Assembly (NCBI RefSeq): GCF_001273755.1
Contig: NZ_LGYA01000001.1
Location: forward strand, 1,658,362 to 1,722,361
Source: Peribacillus butanolivorans
Lineage (GTDB): Bacteria; Bacillota; Bacilli; Bacillales; DSM-1321
Direction: 5' to 3'
DNA length: 64,000 nt
Numbering within the stretch: position 1 is the stretch's first letter; the number at the start of each line of letters is the position of its first letter. This document shows positions 43,353 through 51,273 of this stretch, in pieces. A program made the position numbers and the translations under genes. The notes beneath the pieces were generated by a model. The model was not told where the DNA came from, searched no databases, and saw nothing but the letters and a program-made list of their open reading frames with translations.

Positions 43353-44888
43353 TTAATGACCCAAGTATTCTTCCACTTCATTTTTGATGATCGTTACTTG
43401 GGGACCGTATACTATTTGAATGCCATTCCCTTTTTTTACGACGCCTTTTGAACCGGTTTGTTTAATGACGTCCTCTTTCACCAATGATTCGTCCTTTACC
43501 GTGACACGCAGACGGGTTGCGCAGCAATCGACTATATCGATATTTTCCTGTCCGCCTAATCCATTAACGATGGTCTGGGTTCTCTCTGATGCCGTTACTT
43601 GTGTAACAGCGGCCTGTTCATCATCTTCACGGCCGACCACTTTCAAATTCTTCTTCCTGATTAAGAATTTAAAAGTGAAGTAGTATAAGAAAAACCATGG
43701 AATGCCTACGAGGAGTACATAAACCCAGTTTGTTTTACTGATTCCTTGGAGAATCCCGAATAAAGTAAAATCAATAAATCCTCCAGAAAAGGTTTGACCG
43801 ATTGTAATATTGAATATATCTGCCATCATGAAGGCCAAGCCATCAAACAAAGCATGAAAAACATAAAGGATTGGAGCGACAAATAAGAAACTGAATTCAA
43901 GTGGTTCGGTAATGCCTGTTAAGAATGATGTTAAGGCTGCTGAAAGAAGTAAACCAGCCACGACTTTCTTATTTTTAGGTTTAGCGCAATGATAAATGGC
44001 CAATGCCGCTCCAGGTAAACCAAACATCATCGTGATGAACCGTCCGGACATGAACCGGGAAACACCCTCATAGTACTTGACGGTAGTTGGGTCGGCCAAT
44101 TGCGCAAAGAAGATATTCTGGGTCCCGCTGACAATCTGCCCTTTAATCTCCATCGTTCCGCCTAAAGCTGTTTGCCAGAAGGGAAGGTAGAAAATATGGT
44201 GCAACCCTAACGGCCCGAGCATCCGTAATATGAATCCGTAAAAGAAAGTCCCAATCGTTCCTGTGCTCGTTACCAGCGAACCTAATTGGTTTATGAAAAG
44301 TTGGAAATAAGGCCATACGATAAAAAGCACGGCTCCAACCAAGATGGACGCGAAGGAAACGATGATGGGAATGAAACGGGAACCACCGAAAAATCCTAAC
44401 ACTTGCGGAAGCTGAATTTTATTATATTTATTGTGCAAAAGTGCGGTAACGATACCTACTACGATACCGCCAAACACACCAGTCTCCAGTGTTTGGATCC
44501 CGACAGCCATTCCCTGTCCAGCACCTGCCAAATTCTCTTTGGCAAGTTCACCGTTTATTTGAAGCAGTGCATTTATTGAACTGTTCATGACGAAATAGCC
44601 AATCATGGCTGCCAGTGCAGCGGTCCCTTTATCCGAACGTGCCAATCCTACTGCAACACCTACGGCAAAAATGACCGGCAAGTTACCGAATACGATGCTT
44701 CCTGCAGAACTCATGATCGTGAAAATGGCCTGCAGCCAGGCAAAGTCTAAAAAAGGATAGGCCTCAACTGTATTTGGATTAGAAAGAGCACCGCCAATTC
44801 CCAGCAATAAACCGGCCGCTGGCAAAACGGCAATCGGGAGCATAAAAGATTTACCGAACTGCTGCGCTTTCTCAAAAGCTTTCTTCAT
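43353..44888 (-). CDS. PTS transporter EIICB, glucose/N-acetyl-amino-sugar family
   Basis: 511 residues from the ATG at 44888, with GAGGGAGGA upstream. EIIC domain, about 1-410: AFEKAQQFGKSFMLPIAVLPAAGLLLGIG, then GFFGGSRFIPII and GITEPLEFSFLFVAPILY, typical of the glucose superfamily. EIIB domain, about 430-511: NIDIVDCCATRLRVTV, with the phosphorylated Cys. There is no EIIA; a separate EIIA-Glc must supply phosphate. With nanE directly behind it, N-acetylmannosamine or a related amino sugar is the probable substrate. A cre-like site lies about 100 bases upstream. Confidence 0.9.
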   Translation of the reverse strand: MKKAFEKAQQFGKSFMLPIAVLPAAGLLLGIGGALSNPNTVEAYPFLDFAWLQAIFTIMSSAGSIVFGNLPVIFAVGVAVGLARSDKGTAALAAMIGYFVMNSSINALLQINGELAKENLAGAGQGMAVGIQTLETGVFGGIVVGIVTALLHNKYNKIQLPQVLGFFGGSRFIPIIVSFASILVGAVLFIVWPYFQLFINQLGSLVTSTGTIGTFFYGFILRMLGPLGLHHIFYLPFWQTALGGTMEIKGQIVSGTQNIFFAQLADPTTVKYYEGVSRFMSGRFITMMFGLPGAALAIYHCAKPKNKKVVAGLLLSAALTSFLTGITEPLEFSFLFVAPILYVFHALFDGLAFMMADIFNITIGQTFSGGFIDFTLFGILQGISKTNWVYVLLVGIPWFFLYYFTFKFLIRKKNLKVVGREDDEQAAVTQVTASERTQTIVNGLGGQENIDIVDCCATRLRVTVKDESLVKEDVIKQTGSKGVVKKGNGIQIVYGPQVTIIKNEVEEYLGH

Positions 44889-44989
44889 AAAACATTCCTC
44901 CCTCATTTAACGAGCCTATAATGTTCTCTATATTTTGATTCTCTATTAATAAGGGGTATTTCTTCCCTATAGCTATATATTAAATCCCT

Positions 44990-45004
44990 ATAAAAGCGTT
45001 TTCA
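44990..45004. promoter_or_regulatory. cre-like site upstream of the PTS gene
   Basis: In minus-strand sense TGAAAACGCTTTTA; one mismatch from the cre consensus (TA instead of CA at the end). Confidence 0.5.
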
Positions 45005-45197
45005 ATACGAAGCAAGAGATATCAATTGTTTTCACCTAGGAGCTGATTTTTTTGAAAAAGTTTTCAAAAAAAATAATCTCTGAAAATCTGATTGCGAATA
45101 AAAGTATTTCCTATTAGCTGGTTTAGGTCAAAAAGACATACAAAGGACTAAATTAATTTCCTTTTTCTTTTGTTTAACTATCAACATTAATGTTTAA

Positions 45198-45308
45198 ATG
45201 AGCCTAAATAAAAAGATCCTCTCATGGTATTTGGTTGTGATTGCTGTCTTAAATCTTTTCACAATGATTTTTGACAAGAGGTCTCTTTTAAAAAAGCAAC
45301 TTGTATGA
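45198..45308 (+). pseudogene. DUF1294-like membrane protein, N-terminal fragment
   Basis: 36 codons, ILSWYLVVIAVLNLFTMIFD followed by KRSLLKKQ, matching the first helix and the conserved D-K-R of DUF1294 proteins. The next conserved piece (RIPE) is missing and the last codons run into a terminator stem, so the gene is cut short. No good ribosome binding site. Confidence 0.45.
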
Positions 45309-45330
45309 GTGATACGAGTTGCTTTTACTA
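45293..45330 (+). terminator. rho-independent terminator
   Basis: AAAAGCAACTTGTAT pairs with ATACGAGTTGCTTTT. Confidence 0.75.
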
Positions 45331-45522
45331 TTTTACGGACAGAAATAAGGCTTATTTGTAATAAAGTTTTTAATTACAAGTAAAAGATACCTTCTCAATA
45401 GTTAATATTCATTTTTGAAATAGAACCAGATTTTTTACCTTATGCAAAATTTATGGTATAAGAAAAACCTTTTAGGTTAAACTAATGGTAAAAACAAGAA
45501 GTTTAGTAAAGAGAGTGTGTGC

Positions 45523-45870
45523 ATGAATTTTATTTACAGTTTAGCGTGCTTGTTCTTAGGATTATTTCTGATAAACCTGATTTTTTCTTATCAAAGTAAA
45601 CACATTGATTCAGCTTTTTGGGAAACACTCAAGTTCCATCTTTGTGTCTTACCTTTATTTTTAACTGCAAATATGCTGATAGGTTATGGAGTAAAGTTCG
45701 GATTTAAAGCTATACATAACCTGACATATGTCTTAGTTACTTCTAAGGGGATAGAAATCTTAATCGCATTGATAATGGGGTACATATTTTTAAAGGAAGT
45801 GCCTACTTGGAAAACTTTATTGGGATTTTCGATTATTGTAGTTGGATTAATTGTCTCAAAAATAAAGTAG
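45523..45870 (+). CDS. small DMT/SMR-like membrane protein (115 aa)
   Basis: Four hydrophobic segments in 115 residues. The C-terminal half (LVTSKGIEILIALIMGYIFLKEVPTWKTLLGFSIIVVGLIVSKI) has the pattern of the last two helices of DMT-superfamily carriers, with the conserved KE in the loop. A protein of this size may dimerise, as SMR and DMT half-transporters do. The ATG at 45523 has GAGAG about 8 bases upstream; the GTG at 45517 is a possible alternative. Substrate unknown. It appears to be monocistronic. Confidence 0.65.
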   Translation: MNFIYSLACLFLGLFLINLIFSYQSKHIDSAFWETLKFHLCVLPLFLTANMLIGYGVKFGFKAIHNLTYVLVTSKGIEILIALIMGYIFLKEVPTWKTLLGFSIIVVGLIVSKIK

Positions 45871-45964
45871 GAACAGTTCAATCCTGATGCAAAATCTAAT
45901 GACTATTAATGTTCAAGATGATTTTCATCATGAAGTTAATTTTGAATAAGTTTGACTCATATAC

Positions 45965-46202
45965 TTTGTTAACAATGAGATAGTACCTGCGGTGCAACTT
46001 GAGCTTTCTTAATGTAGTGAAGATGAGGGAAGAACGTGGCTTATCGATGGAATTTCGAGTGATCATAAAAATATTGATATATTGCTAGAATTGGAACAAT
46101 ATACAATTGATTACACTAGAAAAAATGGGGGGGGAATATGAGTTTTTTACTAAAAAAGGATTTAAAAACGCTAATGTACTAATGGGTGCTTTACTTCACT
46201 GA
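45965..46202 (+). pseudogene. GNAT-like acetyltransferase, broken by a stop and a G-run frameshift
   Basis: FVNNEIVPAVQLELS, TAA, then GRTWLIDGISSDHKNIDIL and QYTIDYTRKNGG lie in one frame. After a G8 run the frame changes to EYEFFTKKGFKNANVLMG, the C-terminal beta5 region typical of GNATs (E-F-F-x-K-x-G-F). The stop codon and the homopolymer frameshift show a dead gene. Its tail runs into a dispersed repeat copy. Confidence 0.55.
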
Positions 46203-46260
46203 GAGAGTGGCTGAGGCAACCTATTTTTATGCAACTAACGGGGCGGTTTAGTGAAAAAAG
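46180..46260. repeat. dispersed terminator-like intergenic repeat
   Basis: CTAATGGGTGCTTTACTTCA, then GTGGCTGAGGCAACC-TATTTTT and AACTAACGGGGCGGTTTAGT. Confidence 0.7.
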
Positions 46261-46448
46261 GGATTTTTTTCCCTTTGACGAATATATAACTTTGAAGGTC
46301 AAAAAGGAAGTTGTTACTACGATAGTGGTACGCCTTTTTGTTAATCGAAACGATTTGCTTAAGTTTAAGAAAAGGGGTTATAGCATAGCAATACCTGCTT
46401 CTTAATGTGCTAACCGGATAGTTACGAGGATGGGAATGAGGGGGATTT

Positions 46449-47396
46449 ATGGACTTAAGGAAAGCTACTTTGAGCTTTGGGAGAGTCAATTGTGTTGATG
46501 GAAGTGAGATAACAACTAAGTCTGCACCTTCAAAAAATGTTGATGATGTAACACTCCATGCCGAGGCAGGATCATTTGTGAATTATGGTGGCTTTCATGG
46601 AGATATCACTTGTACGAAAATCGTCAGCAGGCTTCGGGCGGCCGGTTGTGTTTTCGCCGAAGATGAGGCCCGGTTGCTCGTCTCCGCGGAACGGACTCCA
46701 GCCGACCTTGCAGCCATGGTTGACAGCCGAGCAGCCGGTTTGCCCCTCGAACACGTCATTGGCTGGGCGGAGTTCTGCGGACTGCGAATAGCGTTGGACC
46801 CTGGAGTTTTCGTACCCCGTCAACGCACCAAATTTCTCGTCCGACAGGCCGCCGACATCGCCCGACCAGGAGCCATTGTGGTTGACCTGTGCTGTGGATC
46901 GGGCGCGGTGGGCGCCGCGCTGGCCGCTGCACTGGAACGAATCGAATTGTACGCCACCGACATCGACCCGGCGGCGGTGCGGTGCGCCCGCCGCAACGTC
47001 ACTGTCGCAGGTGGTTACGTGTACGAAGGTGACCTCTACGAGCCGTTGCCCTCCACACTTAGGGGGCGCGTCGACGTTCTGGTCGCCAACGCACCTTACG
47101 TACCTACCGAGGTGATCCGACTGCTCCCCCCGGAGGCCCGCATACACGAGGCCCGGGTGGCGCTCGACGGGGGAGCGGACGGGCTTGACGTCCAGCGACG
47201 GGTGGCGAACGCGGCCTCACTCTGGCTGGCACCGGGCGGCCACCTGCTGGTCGAGTCTAGCGAGCGACAGGCGCCCAAGACCGTCGAGATTTTCACTCGC
47301 AACGGGCTGGTACCGAAAGTGGCCAGATTCGACGAACTGGACGCCACCGTCGTCATCGGAACAAAGCCCGACTTTCAGAGCAATTCGGACGGCTAG
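46449..47396 (+). CDS. PrmC/HemK-like protein N5-glutamine methyltransferase, GC-rich, probably acquired from an actinobacterium
   Basis: 315 residues from the ATG at 46449, with GAGGGGG 7 bases upstream. From about residue 58 (IVSRLRAAGCVFAEDEARLLV) to the end it is a PrmC-type enzyme: VPRQRTKFLVRQA, SAM motif VVDLCCGSGAVG and the NAPYVP tetrapeptide in place of NPPY, as in actinobacterial relatives. Those expected start around residue 58. The first 57 residues are coded by AT-rich DNA and match nothing, so a native or junction-derived leader seems fused to it. Codons of the methyltransferase part are strongly G/C-ending, unlike all neighbours. It may methylate a release factor or another protein; function after transfer is unknown. 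Confidence 0.8.
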   Translation: MDLRKATLSFGRVNCVDGSEITTKSAPSKNVDDVTLHAEAGSFVNYGGFHGDITCTKIVSRLRAAGCVFAEDEARLLVSAERTPADLAAMVDSRAAGLPLEHVIGWAEFCGLRIALDPGVFVPRQRTKFLVRQAADIARPGAIVVDLCCGSGAVGAALAAALERIELYATDIDPAAVRCARRNVTVAGGYVYEGDLYEPLPSTLRGRVDVLVANAPYVPTEVIRLLPPEARIHEARVALDGGADGLDVQRRVANAASLWLAPGGHLLVESSERQAPKTVEIFTRNGLVPKVARFDELDATVVIGTKPDFQSNSDG

Positions 47397-48281
47397 CATT
47401 GTCCGCAAATGAGAGTGATGTTTGCTTGGCAGCGTGCTGATGGCAGGTGTTAAGTTAAAAATATGGCCCAATAAAAGAGAAAAATTTTAGGTTTAGTCTA
47501 AATTCGGAATTTAAATAGGACTTAACGAGCGAGTGCATTACTTCTACGAGGAGGTTGCTGAGGCAGCCTTTTTTGTATGCAACAAACCAGGCAGTTAAAT
47601 TTAACAAGGGTCCTGAAAGAAATTAAAAGCCTTAATATCTGTTGTCGTATTAAGGTGGATAGTGCAGATACACTACCTCTGTATAAGTTCTCTTTAATAG
47701 ATGGATTAGTACACAAAGAATGATGTTCTGTAAAAAAAAGTATAATTACCCTGTTGTATATTGTCTCAAATACAATTTTAAAAAATATAATGTCTTTACA
47801 CCTACAAAAAAGTAAAATCTTTCGAAGTTTATTAAGTATGGAAATCTGTAAATAGTATAATGCAATAATATTTTTAATTTGGTTTATATAAAATAAAAAT
47901 AAATGTATTATGACTATCAATAACGGTCTTTGTAAATATTCTGAAATAATTTGATATAGGAAAAGAAAGAAGTGATTCATTTATTGATAGAATTTAGTGC
48001 TTGTTTACCCTTGATACTGATGTGAAATGAGAGAAAGTAACAAAATGTTTGGATGAAAAATCAGAAGACGTTTTACTAGAGTTGCTAAAAACGATTGAAA
48101 ACATTATGTTTATAAATCTGAATAACGTAAGGATATATTTAAGGCTGCTTGTTAATCAGGATTTTGAGAATGACATGCCCATTACTTATATTTTTAACTT
48201 TTGGATAGGATTTAACTGCATTTTCCTGAACGATTATATTATTCTTTTATATTGATTTTATTTAAGGGCGGTTACATAAGC
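47397..48281. other. intergenic with repeat copy; otherwise nothing clear
   Basis: GC-rich DNA ends near 47450. The repeat copy is at 47520-47600. Around 48038-48250 a frame reads LDEKSEDVLLELLKTIENIMFI without ribosome binding site; I do not support it as a gene. Confidence 0.4.
47520..47600. repeat. dispersed terminator-like intergenic repeat, diverged copy
   Basis: TTAACGAGCGAGTGCATTAC, GAGGTTGCTGAGGCAGCCTT with T-run, then AACAAACCAGGCAGTTAA. Confidence 0.6.
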
Positions 48282-50435
48282 ATGGGGAGAATGTATAAGA
48301 GGCAACAACGAAAATTTTCATTAAGAAAGATATGGAATCGGATGTATTCCAAAAAGTTTCTATTAAAGATAATGGCCATAGTTACAACATTTACTATATG
48401 CGTTTTACTTATTCTTAATGTGTTTATTTGGTCCACTGATGTAAGTAAATTAGAGAATCCTGTACCACAACCGACAATTATCTACGACCAAGCGGGAAGC
48501 GTTGCAAGTAAGATTTCGACTTCAAATATTGAGGGAGTTAGTATTAAACAAATTCCTAGCAATTTGATCAATGCAGTCATTTCAACTGAGGATCAGCGTT
48601 TTTACGATCACCATGGTATTAATTACGTAGGTATTGCTAGAGCTATGGTTAAGAATCTATTTAGTGGGGGAATTGTAGCGGGGGGAAGTACAATAACACA
48701 ACAGTTAGCTAAAAATGTATTTCTTACCCAGGAACGTACATATACAAGAAAGTTCAAAGAGCTCATTTTTACTAAAAAAATTGAACGTACATACTCTAAA
48801 GATAAGATTATGGAACGATATTTAAATCAAATCTATTTTGGGGAAGGTGCTTGGGGAATTCAGCGGGCTGCTCAAGTATACTTTGGAAAAGACGTAAACA
48901 AATTAACATTAAGTGAGTCCGCAATGCTAGCAGGACTTATTAAGGCACCTTCTATCCTGTCGCCATTTAAGAATTACGACAAGGCAATTCAGCGTAGAAA
49001 TATTGTATTGTCACTTATGAAGAATGAAGGCTATATTAGCGAAAGTGATTTAGAGAAAGCCAAGCAACAATCGATAGTGTTAGAAGGAAAGAAAACAGAA
49101 GACTATAAAGGGAAATATCCTCATTATGTAGATAACATTATTGATGAGGCAATTAATAAGTATCATCTCACACAAAACGAAGTGCTTTCAGGTGGTCTCC
49201 GGATTTATACAGAATTAAATCCTAGGATGCAGAATGCTGTTGAAGAGGTATATAAAAGTGAAAATATGTTTCCAAAAAGTCAGCCAGATCGATTGATTCA
49301 AAGTGGGGCAATCTTAATTAACCCTTCGACAGGAGGAATCAATGCCCTTATTGGAGGAAGAGGAGAACACAGCTTCCGCCAGTATAATCGTGCAACACAA
49401 TTAAAAAGACAACCAGGGTCAATAATGAAACCATTGTCAGTATACACCCCTGCGTTGGAACAAGGCTATGACATCTTTGATATGTTACAAGATAGCCCCC
49501 TTAATATTGATGGATATCAACCTCAGAATTATGACAAACAATTTCGCGGTAGCGTTTCTATGTATGATGCTGTAGTTCATTCCTATAATGTACCAGCTGT
49601 CTCGTTGTTGCAAAAGATAGGACTAGAGTACGGGGGCAAGGCAGTGGAACGTTTTGGAGTCACATTGGAACAAAAAGACTATATTCCCGGTCTAGCTTTA
49701 GGGGGTATGAACAAAGGAACTTCTCCATTGCAAATGGCACAAGCCTTTTCCGCTTTCCCTAACGATGGAATTATGGTAGAAGCTCATGCTATTCAACGCA
49801 TCGAGAACGCCAGTGGCGAAACACTCGGAAAGTGGAATAAAAAAGAAAGTCGAGTAACAGAACCATCTGTTGCCCAAAAAATCACTTTTATGCTGAAAGG
49901 TGTTGTAAACGAAGGAACAGGGGTAAAGGCTCAGATTGAAGGTAGAGAAATTGCCGGTAAAACAGGAACTACACAACTGCCATTTTCTACGCAAAATGGA
50001 GCGAAGGATCATTGGTTTGTAGGGTATACTCCGCAAGTTGTAGGAGCCATTTGGTTAGGATACGACAAAACAGATCAAACCCATTATCTCTCCTCGTCTA
50101 GTAGTGGAACTGCTACTGTTATTTTTAAAGAGATTTTATTGAAATCTGGCAATGAGGTCCCTACTAAAGGGTTTGACCTATCATTACTTGGAGGCAACTA
50201 TATAAAACAATTAGAAAAGAAAGTAAAGGCTAAAGAAGAAAAGAGAAAACAAGATAATGAAAACCAAAGTGGAATTAAAGCACCAAAAAGTGAAAAGAAC
50301 AAAAGCCATGAAAATAAAAAGCATTTAAAAGAAATAAAAAACAAAAATAAAGAAAACAAAGAAAAGAAAAAAAATAAGGGAAAAGATGATAAAAAAAACA
50401 AAGTTAAGAAAGAAAAAAAGGAGAATCATGGATAA
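48282..50435 (+). CDS. class A penicillin-binding protein (transglycosylase/transpeptidase)
   Basis: 717 residues from the ATG at 48282 (AAGGGCGG upstream). Basic cytoplasmic N-terminus, one membrane anchor (IMAIVTTFTICVLLILNVFI, 30-49). Glycosyltransferase 51 domain: EDQRFYDHHG with the catalytic Glu (103), GGSTITQQLAKN, KIMERYLNQIYFGEGAWG. Transpeptidase domain: PGSIMKPL (SxxK), HSYNVPAV (SxN) and AGKTGTTQ. A long lysine-rich, low-complexity tail of about 75 residues ends the protein. It polymerises and crosslinks peptidoglycan outside the membrane. Length is close to the B. subtilis PbpF/PbpG group. The next gene overlaps or closely follows its end. Confidence 0.92.
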   Translation: MGRMYKRQQRKFSLRKIWNRMYSKKFLLKIMAIVTTFTICVLLILNVFIWSTDVSKLENPVPQPTIIYDQAGSVASKISTSNIEGVSIKQIPSNLINAVISTEDQRFYDHHGINYVGIARAMVKNLFSGGIVAGGSTITQQLAKNVFLTQERTYTRKFKELIFTKKIERTYSKDKIMERYLNQIYFGEGAWGIQRAAQVYFGKDVNKLTLSESAMLAGLIKAPSILSPFKNYDKAIQRRNIVLSLMKNEGYISESDLEKAKQQSIVLEGKKTEDYKGKYPHYVDNIIDEAINKYHLTQNEVLSGGLRIYTELNPRMQNAVEEVYKSENMFPKSQPDRLIQSGAILINPSTGGINALIGGRGEHSFRQYNRATQLKRQPGSIMKPLSVYTPALEQGYDIFDMLQDSPLNIDGYQPQNYDKQFRGSVSMYDAVVHSYNVPAVSLLQKIGLEYGGKAVERFGVTLEQKDYIPGLALGGMNKGTSPLQMAQAFSAFPNDGIMVEAHAIQRIENASGETLGKWNKKESRVTEPSVAQKITFMLKGVVNEGTGVKAQIEGREIAGKTGTTQLPFSTQNGAKDHWFVGYTPQVVGAIWLGYDKTDQTHYLSSSSSGTATVIFKEILLKSGNEVPTKGFDLSLLGGNYIKQLEKKVKAKEEKRKQDNENQSGIKAPKSEKNKSHENKKHLKEIKNKNKENKEKKKNKGKDDKKNKVKKEKKENHG

Positions 50436-50454
50436 GGAAGGGGGAGTAATTATA

Positions 50455-50715
50455 ATGACTGTTTTGTTCGGTACGGAAGAATACTTTGAACAAGAAATGC
50501 TAAGACACTTAGAAATTAGTCGAATGGGAAAATGGACTAAAGAAGATGAAATCTCATTAATATATTCAATATTAGAAAATGAAATTTTATACGACTTTGT
50601 ATGTGACGAAAAGGTTCGAATAGAATGTTTGAAAAATCTTGCCTATGCAGATAAAAGGTTAAGGATAAAAGACTATCGACCTATAAATGTCAATGAAAAA
50701 TATAGTTTAGTGTAA
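50455..50715 (+). CDS. small soluble protein of unknown function (86 aa)
   Basis: Start uncertain: the ATG at 50455 has GGGGGAG at a good distance; an in-frame ATG at 50428 has AAGGAG only four bases away and would overlap the PBP gene. The protein (MTVLFGTEEYFEQEMLRHLEI...KIKDYRPINVN) is acidic and helical, with no signal or membrane segment. It is probably co-transcribed with the PBP gene, which may hint at a role linked to cell-wall synthesis, but no family is recognised. Confidence 0.6.
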   Translation: MTVLFGTEEYFEQEMLRHLEISRMGKWTKEDEISLIYSILENEILYDFVCDEKVRIECLKNLAYADKRLRIKDYRPINVNEKYSLV

Positions 50716-51273
50716 CCATTTGGATGAGTAACACTAGCTATAGCTATTGAACCCTACATGAGGTTTGCTTTTTGTAATAAATGTAATAGATACCGTTAGC
50801 TTGTAAAATTTGGAATATATTATTTTGCCTCATTCGAAAAAGTACACTTTTATGAACAAAAAAGCCCTTAGTAGATGAAAAAAGGGCTTTTTCGTATTTT
50901 TAATTGATGGAAACCATTGGATACCTCATATAACCCATCAATAGAATGTAGAAAAAATATGAAGGACGAGAGTCAGGGAGATGAAGTGTTGGGAGCCCTG
51001 AGCGTTTCGCCCTTCAAAGTTAATGTTCTCCATTTCGTAAAAGATATACAAAGGTGGTTAAAATGATTGAATTGTAGGAGCAATGAACTGGGATAAAAAA
51101 TGTAGCACGGTTTCTTGGATGTACGTTAAATAACCAGAAATTTGTTGTAATAATTATAAGCTAGAATAGCGAAAAACTGAGCATTATGGAATAACGAAAC
51201 CACCATGAAGCATATAAGGTCTTTACAGGGAATAAAATGAATGAAATATATGAAGGAAAGCGGGGCAGTGCAT
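50716..51273. other. intergenic with terminator
   Basis: A terminator at 50858-50892 ends the PBP transcript. No gene recognised in the rest. Confidence 0.5.
50858..50892 (+). terminator. rho-independent terminator
   Basis: AAAAAGCCCTT pairs with AAGGGCTTTTT. The preceding 25 bases resemble those before the terminator at 24083. Confidence 0.8.

Larger units (their letters stand above)
44889..45522. other. intergenic with cre-like site and DUF1294-like fragment
   Basis: Contains the cre-like site at 44990, a small truncated gene at 45198-45308 and a terminator at 45293. Confidence 0.5.

Noticed and set aside
46572-47147. Antisense and alternative-frame ORFs in the GC-rich methyltransferase
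   Set aside because: High GC lowers stop frequency in every frame; only the methyltransferase frame shows family motifs.
47522-47980. Minus-strand 152-codon ORF
   Set aside because: Runs through a dispersed repeat, low-complexity Leu/Ile-rich sequence, no ribosome binding site.
48049-48255. 68-codon ORF before the PBP gene
   Set aside because: No ribosome binding site; may be a remnant (DEKSEDVLLELLKTIEN) but cannot be supported as a gene.
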